Positions 1-5,993 of a stretch of 9,015 nucleotides of DNA are shown here, one piece after another. Position numbers and translations under genes: made by a program. The notes under the pieces were generated by a model, which saw only the letters and a list, made by a program, of their open reading frames with translations, ran no database searches and had not been told where the DNA came from. The DNA lies in assembly GCA_021775195.1 (NCBI GenBank), contig JAJFIG010000055.1, forward strand, positions 1 through 9,015. Direction: 5' to 3'. Source of the DNA: Rhodospirillales bacterium. Its GTDB lineage: Bacteria > Pseudomonadota > Alphaproteobacteria > Rhodospirillales > 2-02-FULL-58-16. Every line of letters begins with the position of its first letter. The stretch's first letter is position 1.

Positions 1-2514
1 GATGTTGCCGTCGGCGTCGGGAATGGGGAACTTGACGGTGAGGAAGGTGTGGACGCCGTCCTCGCGCTTCCACTCCTCTTCTTCCTCGACGGTCTGGCCG
101 GTCTCGATCACCGCCTTGTCGTGGCCCATGAAGGCGTCGGCGGCATCCCTGGGGAATATCTCGGCGGTTGTCCTGCCGCGGGCCTCGGCGTCGGTGACGC
201 CGAACAGGTCCTCCGACAGGCGGTTGATCAGCAGGTAACGCCCGTCCAGATCCTTGATGTGAATCTTGGCCGGCGAATGATCGAGAATGGTCCGGTATCG
301 GGCCTCGCTCTCGCGCAGGCGCGCCTCGGCCCGCTTGATTTCGCTGATGTCGCTGATGACGAGGACCGCACCCCCGCCGGCCAGACGTTGTTCGTTGAGC
401 AGAAGCCAGCGACCATCCTGGCGTTCCATTTCGAAGGGTTCGCCGGGATTGCGGTGGCTCTCCATGCGCTCGGCCAGCCATTCCTCCTCGCGGCCCGCGG
501 AATCCGGGACGAGTCCGGCCTTGATGGCGGCGCGCAGGTGATCTTCAAAGCGGATGCCCGGCTTGCACCAATCGGCAATGGGCCGGTTCAGATCCCGCCA
601 CGCCTGGTTGCTGAGGACGACGCGGTCGTCGGCATCGAAGAGGACGAAGAGTTCGGACAGACCCTCGACGGCGATGGCCAGGTGTTCCTGGGCGGACCGG
701 GCCCGTTCCTCGGCCTCGACCTGCGCCGTGACATCGGAACAAATACCCCGATAACCCCGGAAACGGCCGATTTCGTCGAAGACCGGCTTGCCGCTTACCG
801 AAAAATGCCGGATACGCCCGTCCCCCGGCAGGAACTCGTAACGGAATTCGCGGAAGGGCCGCCGGGCCTCCAGGTCCGCCAGGTGGCGGTTCCAGTGCGC
901 CTCGTCGACCTCGCCCGCCCTCACCTCACTGCGGGTGCGCCCCAGAACCTCTTCCTTGGGAATGCCGGTGACCTCGGTGAACCGGTCGGAGAAGTACGAA
1001 AAACGCAGATCCTCGTCCATTTCCCAGACCCAGTCCCCCGACGACTCGACGATGTCGCGGAAGCGGTTCTCGCTTTCCCGCAGGAGCGCCGCCGCCTGCT
1101 TGGCGTCGGTGATATCGCGGCCATAGACATTGAGGTACCCCCCGGTGCCGCCCTGGCCGGGCACCGGACTGATCAGCAGCGCAAAGGAATGCTTGCCGAA
1201 GGTCCGTTCGACCTCGCGCGGGGCGCCGTCCTCGAAAGACTCGGACAGGACCCAGCGCAAGCCCTCGGGCGCCCGTTCTCCGACACCGAAACCGGCCGCT
1301 TCCAAAAAGATTCTGCTGGCATCGTTGGCATAGGCAAGCTGGCCATCCGGAGCGAACCTCAGGACCGGGCTGGGGTTTTCCTCGGGAAACTTGGCCAGAT
1401 CCCTTACGTTTTCCTCCGCCTTTTTGAGGGCCGTGATGTCGACGAAATTCATGGCGACGCCGCCTTCGGGCGTGCGCACCTCCTTGATGATGTACCAGGT
1501 CCCGTTGGTAAACCGGCGGATGATCTCGCCCGAGGGATTGCGGTGCTGTGCCACGCGTTCCTGGAAGAATTCCTCCTCGCGGCCGATGGCCTCAGCGATG
1601 ACCCCCTGCCTGATGTTGGCCCTTAGCAGTTCTTCGTAACTCCATCCCTCCTCCAGGGCCTCCCGGGCGCTGGGGTAGAGACCGAAGTATTCGTCGTTGG
1701 CCAATACCAGCCGGTCATCGGAATTGAACAGGGCGAACCCCTCGCGCATGCTTTCGACGGCACCGCGCAGACGCTCCTCGGCCCGGCGATGGGCCTCCTC
1801 GGCTTGGCGGCGTTCGGTGTTTTCGCTCGCAAGATCGACATACTGGCGTTTGAGAACTTGATCGGCATGACGGACGATCAGGAACAAGGCGGCGTAGATC
1901 AGAATTGAGATAACCAGGATGACGGCGATCAGCTTGATCGTCGAATCCTCGATCCTGGCGACCGTGGGGGTGACGTCGGAATAGAGTTCGAAGACACCCT
2001 CTCGTTGGCCGCTGGCGCCGTAGACCGGAATGTAGCTTTCGACGACATCACGGGCGTAAACGGTGCCGGAGAAAGCGGCAAAGGTGTCCCGGTGACTGAG
2101 CTTGCTCTTGGGCTGGCCATTCTGTGCGGCGTGGAGGAAACCGGGATTGTCACTTCTTGTCTCGCCCATCTGAGCCGGTTCGGAGGAATAGACCGTGATG
2201 CCGTCGAGGGAATAAATCTTGATCTTGAGCACGGGGAGACCGGTGGTGAGTTCCGTCAGGGCATCGTGTATGTCCCCTGTCAACGGACGGTTGCGCAGGG
2301 AATCACCGTCAAGGTGCCCCGCCGAACGCAGGAAAATACCGAATTGGGGCCAGAGGGTATTGGCGAAGGACCGGGTCAGGGTGACGTTCTCTTTTTCGGT
2401 GAATTCGATCATCTCCGCTATCTCGTTCTGGCGATAGAGATAGGCAGTGAGAATGCTCGCCACGAATACGACCGCGGCGCTGGCAATGGAGAAGTAACGG
2501 AGCAGCTTGAACAT
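1..2514 (-). CDS. Membrane-anchored multi-PAS sensor protein (partial, C-terminus outside window)
   Basis: The minus-strand frame is open from the ATG at 2514 to the left edge, giving 838 residues with no stop. A basic start is followed by a membrane helix (about residues 9-27), a periplasmic region (about 30-190) and a second helix (about 195-214). A charged linker (about 217-248) then leads into five PAS or PAS-like modules at roughly 249-366, 370-478, 482-600, 612-729 and 736-838. Their ends carry typical PAS exit sequences (DITALKKAEE, DITDAKQAA, DVTAQVEAEE, DISEIKRAEA). Modules 1 and 4 resemble each other and share GREEE and HRNP. The output domain (histidine kinase, GGDEF or GGDEF-EAL) lies off the window, so the type of signalling is unknown. 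The start is fixed by an in-frame TAG directly before the ATG. The Shine-Dalgarno match is weak (AGG 9 nt upstream). The periplasmic part looks like an extracellular ligand-sensing domain, but I cannot name its ligand. Confidence 0.9.
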   Translation of the reverse strand, partial: MFKLLRYFSIASAAVVFVASILTAYLYRQNEIAEMIEFTEKENVTLTRSFANTLWPQFGIFLRSAGHLDGDSLRNRPLTGDIHDALTELTTGLPVLKIKIYSLDGITVYSSEPAQMGETRSDNPGFLHAAQNGQPKSKLSHRDTFAAFSGTVYARDVVESYIPVYGASGQREGVFELYSDVTPTVARIEDSTIKLIAVILVISILIYAALFLIVRHADQVLKRQYVDLASENTERRQAEEAHRRAEERLRGAVESMREGFALFNSDDRLVLANDEYFGLYPSAREALEEGWSYEELLRANIRQGVIAEAIGREEEFFQERVAQHRNPSGEIIRRFTNGTWYIIKEVRTPEGGVAMNFVDITALKKAEENVRDLAKFPEENPSPVLRFAPDGQLAYANDASRIFLEAAGFGVGERAPEGLRWVLSESFEDGAPREVERTFGKHSFALLISPVPGQGGTGGYLNVYGRDITDAKQAAALLRESENRFRDIVESSGDWVWEMDEDLRFSYFSDRFTEVTGIPKEEVLGRTRSEVRAGEVDEAHWNRHLADLEARRPFREFRYEFLPGDGRIRHFSVSGKPVFDEIGRFRGYRGICSDVTAQVEAEERARSAQEHLAIAVEGLSELFVLFDADDRVVLSNQAWRDLNRPIADWCKPGIRFEDHLRAAIKAGLVPDSAGREEEWLAERMESHRNPGEPFEMERQDGRWLLLNEQRLAGGGAVLVISDISEIKRAEARLRESEARYRTILDHSPAKIHIKDLDGRYLLINRLSEDLFGVTDAEARGRTTAEIFPRDAADAFMGHDKAVIETGQTVEEEEEWKREDGVHTFLTVKFPIPDADGNI

Positions 2515-2628
2515 CTATAGCAGCCTGGGCCTCAGAGCCCTCCCCTTCGCCCCGTCGAAATCCCTGCCTGGGCCGGCGATGAGACGGTGAAAATAACCCA
2601 CGGTCGTCCCCTTCTCTTCAGCCCAGCA

Positions 2629-2674
2629 GCACCGGTTACGAAGCAAGGGGCGACCCGCTTCGCACATCCGGTGC
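2629..2674 (-). repeat. Nested inverted repeat in the 5' leader of the sensor gene
   Basis: The outer arms GCACCGG (2629-2635) and CCGGTGC (2668-2674) are perfectly complementary over 7 bp. The inner arms CGAAGC (2639-2644) and GCTTCG (2657-2662) are complementary over 6 bp, with a 12-nt apical loop. Both transcript orientations could fold, but the position downstream of the minus-strand promoter favours a structured mRNA leader. No T-run follows on the minus strand, so it is not a standard terminator. Confidence 0.5.
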
Positions 2675-2700
2675 CAGTTCATGCATTTTGGACTCCAAGA

Positions 2701-2729
2701 ATTAACATTTTGCTTATGGGTGATCTCAA
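2701..2729 (-). promoter_or_regulatory. Candidate sigma70-type promoter for the PAS sensor gene
   Basis: Read on the minus strand, TTGAGA (2724-2729, 5/6 match to TTGACA) and GTTAAT (2701-2706, 4/6 match to TATAAT) are separated by 17 bp. They lie in an AT-rich block that stands out from the GC-rich surroundings, with further A/T tracts upstream that could act as an UP element. Transcription would start near 2694, giving a leader of about 180 nt before the sensor ATG. The call rests on sequence match only. Confidence 0.45.
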
Positions 2730-2770
2730 GTTAATTGTTATTTTCTAATATGTTATGGAATCACTGCGGG

Positions 2771-2794
2771 AGGGATAGCCGGATAGAGAGATAG
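2771..2794. repeat. Three tandem 8-bp repeats ending in GATAG
   Basis: On the plus strand AGGGATAG, CCGGATAG and AGAGATAG follow one another without gaps. The first belongs to an 11-bp word, GGGAGGGATAG (2768-2778), that recurs at 3885-3895 upstream of the HHE-PilZ gene. Spaced direct repeats of this kind can be regulator-binding sites, but no known operator is recognised. Confidence 0.35.
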
Positions 2795-2847
2795 GCTCGA
2801 ATTTCGCTTGGAGCAGTATGCGCGAACCCCGGAACAGGAATCGTGCT

Positions 2848-3807
2848 CTAGGCGGTACCGGGACTCGATCCCCAGCCGGCCTGGGACAGTATGCCGTCCA
2901 TGGTGCGGGCGATGGCGTCGGCGTCGCCGACGAATTGGAGCCCGGCGCGGTCATCCCGGCTCCAGACGACCCTGGCGCCAACCCCGGGCCCGAGGATGTC
3001 CTTTCCGCGGCTGCGAAAACCGCCGATGCGGGCGACTTCCAGGGCGAAGGCGGCACCCGATTCGAGTGGTTCAGAAGCGCGGACCATTGCCCCTTGGGGC
3101 GATACGTCAAGGACCGAGCAGTCGTGTATGGAGTCGCTGCCCGTGAGAATACCCGACAAAAACGTTTCCATTCGGTGCTGGCGCCGGCGTTCGCCGGTAG
3201 CGGGCCGCGTTGGCGGTTCCACTGGCCGGGGCCCATGGGCCGGCCGGCCGTTCCGCCACCCTTGTCCGGGATGGCTGATTTCATCATGGAGCAACTGATA
3301 GGCCCGGTTGACCGTCGGCCCGAACAGGGGATCGGCGCGGCTGACGAAGGCGGCGTCGATCGCGGCCCAGTCGTCGAGGGTCAGGGCCTGAACAGCGGCG
3401 GGAAAGAAACGCTGTTCCTCCATCTCCATATGACGGTGGAGAAAGCCCATGTACTCCCGCGCCACCGCGACCACCCCATCGGAACCAAGTTCGGAGTCGC
3501 GGCGCAAGGTGGCGATGGCGGCGGCGAGGCGGCGGACGACGGCAGCCAGCCGGCGGTGTTCGTCCTCGAGATCACCAATGTCGCGGGCGGCGGCGGGATC
3601 ACGGTCCCGCAGCTTTTTGTAGACCCGGTCTTCCTTGGGGTGGTGGCAAAGATCGGGGTAGTTGAGGGAGTATTCGACGATGCTGCCGAGGAGATCGAAA
3701 TCGGCCCGGCCGCCGGCAGCCAGTTCGACGATCTGCCGGTCCAGGACATTCAGGAGCTTGACAAAATTACCGTGGTCATTGCGCAACAGGCGCATGATCT
3801 CGGCCAT
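2848..3807 (-). CDS. Hemerythrin-like HHE domain / PilZ domain fusion protein
   Basis: The 319-residue protein has an N-terminal HHE cation-binding four-helix bundle (about 1-145). Candidate iron ligands are H12, H55/H56 with E59 (HHPKED), H84 (EDEH), and H126 with E130 in an H-rich, E-rich helix. Such domains bind a di-iron centre and sense or carry O2, NO or redox signals. A Pro/Arg/Gly linker (about 180-205) leads to a PilZ domain (about 206-300). It has the c-di-GMP motifs RxxxR (RRQHR, R208-R212) and DxSxxG (DVSPQG, 234-239). No membrane segment or signal peptide is seen, so the protein should be cytosolic. The ATG has a strong Shine-Dalgarno sequence (GGAGGAG, 6-nt spacer). The gene starts 98 bp after the membrane fusion gene and has its own candidate promoter, though read-through from the secretion genes is possible. 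A likely role is to couple oxygen, NO or redox state to c-di-GMP signalling; the effector partner is unknown. Confidence 0.9.
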   Translation of the reverse strand: MAEIMRLLRNDHGNFVKLLNVLDRQIVELAAGGRADFDLLGSIVEYSLNYPDLCHHPKEDRVYKKLRDRDPAAARDIGDLEDEHRRLAAVVRRLAAAIATLRRDSELGSDGVVAVAREYMGFLHRHMEMEEQRFFPAAVQALTLDDWAAIDAAFVSRADPLFGPTVNRAYQLLHDEISHPGQGWRNGRPAHGPRPVEPPTRPATGERRRQHRMETFLSGILTGSDSIHDCSVLDVSPQGAMVRASEPLESGAAFALEVARIGGFRSRGKDILGPGVGARVVWSRDDRAGLQFVGDADAIARTMDGILSQAGWGSSPGTA

Positions 3808-3813
3808 ACCGGT

Positions 3814-3820
3814 CTCCTCC
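3814..3820 (-). promoter_or_regulatory. Strong Shine-Dalgarno sequence of the HHE-PilZ gene
   Basis: The minus strand reads GGAGGAG followed by ACCGGT (6 nt) and ATG at 3807. This is an excellent match to the anti-Shine-Dalgarno sequence at a good distance, and it fixes the start codon. Confidence 0.7.
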
Positions 3821-3839
3821 CGCCCCCGCGGATGCCTGA

Positions 3840-3869
3840 ATGATACCAGAGTAGTGGGTTATGTTCCAA
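3840..3869 (-). promoter_or_regulatory. Candidate promoter of the HHE-PilZ gene
   Basis: On the minus strand TTGGAA (3864-3869, 4/6 match to TTGACA) and TATCAT (3840-3845, 5/6 match to TATAAT) are separated by 18 bp. They lie in the 98-bp gap after the membrane fusion gene. Transcription would start near 3833, leaving a leader of about 25 nt that holds the Shine-Dalgarno sequence. The word GGGAGGGATAG lies about 16 bp upstream of the -35 element (3885-3895), where an activator could sit. The call rests on sequence match only. Confidence 0.45.
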
Positions 3870-3905
3870 TAATCGAATTCAGGTGGGAGGGATAGTAGCG
3901 CCGAC

Positions 3906-5993
3906 CTATTGCTCGCGCCCAGCGCGGGAGAAGCTGCGCACCAGGGGTTCGACCATGTAGTCCAGGGCCGTGCGTTCAGCGGTAACCAGGAAAACCTCAG
4001 CCTGCATGCCGGCCTTGAGTGCCGAAAGATCGAAGGCCTGAATGTTTCCGGCCGGCACGACGCGCGCAGTAAAATAGGCCTCTCCGGTGACAGGATCACT
4101 GACCCGGTCGGCGGACACCGACGTGACCTTGCCGTTGAGCATGGGCGTGGTGCGGACGCTGAAGGCGGTGAGCCGCACCCGCGCCGTCATGCCGGCATAG
4201 ACGGCGTCGATGTCGGTCGGGTCGACGCGAACGTCGATGACCAGGCGATCCTCCTCGGGCACCAGATCCATGAGCGCCTGGCCGGGCTGGACGACGCCGC
4301 CGGCGGTGTGTACCTGAAGCGCCACCACCCGCCCCGACTGGGGCGCGGTGACGCTGGTGCGCCGGCCAACGTCATCGGCGGCGTGAATTTTTTCGCGCAG
4401 GCCGGTGATCTCTCCCTGCACCAGTTGAAGCTGCTCGGTGACCTGGTTGAGGTGCTTGGAGCGCGGCGACGTGAGCTGCAGCTTGACCTCGTTGATGCTC
4501 TTCTCGGCACGGGCGATCTGGGCCAGATAATCGCCGACCTCGCCGGAAATGGCGGCGGACTGGCGCTGCATGGCGAGCAGGCGGGTCTTGCTGACGACGC
4601 CTTTCCTGAACAAATCGTCGAGGGTGGCGATTTCCTCTTCCATCAGTTCAAGCTGGCGGCGCCCGGCGGTGACCTGGGAGCGGAGACCGGTGATCTCCCG
4701 GCGGTGTTTCTCGACGCGCTGGCGGAGAATGGATTCCTGGTTGCGGATGCGGCCGTCGCGGGAGTTGAAAATGTCGATCTCGCCGGTAATGATCTTGCCA
4801 ACCTTGGGATTGTCGGCACGCTTCAATAGCTCGTCGGGGAATTCGATCTCCTTGGCGCCGTCCCGTTCGGCGACGAGGCGGGCCTGCAGCGCCATCGCCG
4901 TGACGTAGCGCCCGTTGAGCATGTCAAGGTTGCCCTGGGTGTAGGTGTCGTCGAACTTGACCAGAACCTGTCCTGCTTCAACTCGATCGCCCTCGGAAAC
5001 AAGGATCTCCTTGATGATGCCGCCTTCCAGGTGCTGGATGGTCTTGCGGCTGGTCTCGACGCCGACGGTACCGTGGGCGATGGCGGCGGCGTCGAGCTGG
5101 GTATTAGCGGCCCAGACTCCGGAACCGACAATGAAGAAGGTGATGATCCCCCATCCCAGCGCCCGCCAGGGACGAAGGACCAGGTTGAGACCGGTATCGG
5201 CGGGGATGATCAGCCGCTGTGTCCGGTCGACGGCCGCAGTTCCGTTGGAAGGGGCGTGGCCCCCTTCATCGGCATGTTGCCCCTTTCCATCCTTCTTGTC
5301 CGCGACGTGAGTGGTTGTGGGCTGGGGACGTCCAACGGTTTCCTCGGCCGCCGCCGGCTTAGCGGACGGTGGCGGATCGTCACGGAGCACGGGGCCGCAA
5401 TTCAGCTTCGGCTCCTTGCGCCGCAACCAGTCGGGGCGACGCAACGCCTCGTCCGGATCCGACCGCCCGGAAATCCGGGGAAACCGAGGAAACCGGGGAC
5501 GCCTAACCTTGGCGTGCTGGCGGACCGCATCGGTGACGCCCGCCAGCAGGGACTTGGTGGGGGATGAGGCCGCGGACAGCGGCTTGGGGCCGGAGACGAT
5601 GCGTTCCCCGGCGGGAGTTGGAAGGGAGTCGACACCACGTTTGCCGTCTCCGGCCACGCCGTCCACGGCCGTCGGCCCGTTGGACGCCTGTACCGGCGAG
5701 GGATCGGCGACCGGGGTGGTGGTTTCGGTGTCCCGAGGCTTGGCAAGGCGGTCCCTGACGGCGGTGACGGCATTCGCGACCAGACCAAAACGCGGGCTCG
5801 CGGGTTCCTCCGCCGGAACCTCCTCGGCGACGCCCTTGCCGATCCGTCCGCGCAGGGCGGAAAGTTGGGCATTACCGGTTTCGGCGCTGTCGCCCACCCG
5901 GTTGCGCAGGGCCGACAGGGAACCTTCCCTGGGAGCGGTCTCCTGCTCGGAGTCCTGGCCGATGCGGCTCTTCAGGTCTGAAAGAGTACTCAT
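3906..5993 (-). CDS. Type I secretion membrane fusion protein (HlyD/PrtE family) with long N-terminal extension
   Basis: This 695-residue periplasmic adaptor should join the ABC exporter to a TolC-type outer-membrane channel. One membrane helix (about 279-296) is followed by the first half of the lipoyl-like domain (about 303-350, with EGGIIKEILVSEGDRVEAGQ), a long coiled-coil hairpin (about 355-540), the second lipoyl half (about 546-580, with APQSGRVVALQV) and a beta-barrel region. The C-terminus (LKAGMQAEVFLVTAERTALD, 659-678) is typical of the family. Family members are usually about 430-480 residues with a short cytosolic start; this one has about 275 residues before the helix. They are rich in Pro, Ala, Arg and Asp and look disordered, with LS-x-L-(R/K)-x-R-(I/V)-G at residues 4-12, 26-34 and 44-52 and weaker copies near 76-84 and 153-160. 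The ATG overlaps the exporter stop by 4 bp (ATGA), with GGAGG 10 nt upstream, so translation is probably coupled. Confidence 0.93.
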   Translation of the reverse strand: MSTLSDLKSRIGQDSEQETAPREGSLSALRNRVGDSAETGNAQLSALRGRIGKGVAEEVPAEEPASPRFGLVANAVTAVRDRLAKPRDTETTTPVADPSPVQASNGPTAVDGVAGDGKRGVDSLPTPAGERIVSGPKPLSAASSPTKSLLAGVTDAVRQHAKVRRPRFPRFPRISGRSDPDEALRRPDWLRRKEPKLNCGPVLRDDPPPSAKPAAAEETVGRPQPTTTHVADKKDGKGQHADEGGHAPSNGTAAVDRTQRLIIPADTGLNLVLRPWRALGWGIITFFIVGSGVWAANTQLDAAAIAHGTVGVETSRKTIQHLEGGIIKEILVSEGDRVEAGQVLVKFDDTYTQGNLDMLNGRYVTAMALQARLVAERDGAKEIEFPDELLKRADNPKVGKIITGEIDIFNSRDGRIRNQESILRQRVEKHRREITGLRSQVTAGRRQLELMEEEIATLDDLFRKGVVSKTRLLAMQRQSAAISGEVGDYLAQIARAEKSINEVKLQLTSPRSKHLNQVTEQLQLVQGEITGLREKIHAADDVGRRTSVTAPQSGRVVALQVHTAGGVVQPGQALMDLVPEEDRLVIDVRVDPTDIDAVYAGMTARVRLTAFSVRTTPMLNGKVTSVSADRVSDPVTGEAYFTARVVPAGNIQAFDLSALKAGMQAEVFLVTAERTALDYMVEPLVRSFSRAGREQ

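Larger units (their letters stand above)
2515..2847. other. Intergenic leader between the HHE-PilZ gene and the PAS sensor gene
   Basis: These 333 bp hold no convincing gene. From right to left, in the direction of transcription, they contain three 8-bp direct repeats (2771-2794), an AT-rich block of about 60 bp (2697-2760) with a sigma70-like promoter, and a GC-rich leader with a nested inverted repeat (2629-2674). Two short overlapping reading frames start just after the promoter. One has 16 codons (ATG at 2686, GGAG 6 nt upstream, stop at 2636). The other has 55 codons (ATG at 2682, stop TAG at 2515) and directly abuts the sensor ATG. The 55-codon frame uses several AGG codons, unlike the neighbouring genes, so it is probably not a protein gene. 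I see no clear rho-independent terminator after the HHE-PilZ stop codon. Confidence 0.7.

Noticed and set aside
49..1626. Long plus-strand reading frame (525 codons) across the sensor gene
   Set aside because: It is the codon-aligned antisense of the PAS sensor frame, which is open over the whole region and gives clear PAS sequences. Its product has no recognisable domain.
2780..2850. Rho-independent terminator after the HHE-PilZ gene
   Set aside because: Only a short imperfect palindrome around GCGAAATTCGAGC is present, with no GC-rich stem followed by T residues on the minus strand.
2818..3843. Plus-strand reading frame of 341 codons opposite the HHE-PilZ gene
   Set aside because: It is a high-GC antisense shadow. 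The minus-strand product has iron-ligand and PilZ motifs and a strong ribosome site.
3909..4829. Plus-strand reading frame of 306 codons opposite the fusion protein gene
   Set aside because: It is antisense to the conserved HlyD-family coiled coil and C-terminal part, and its product has no recognisable domain.
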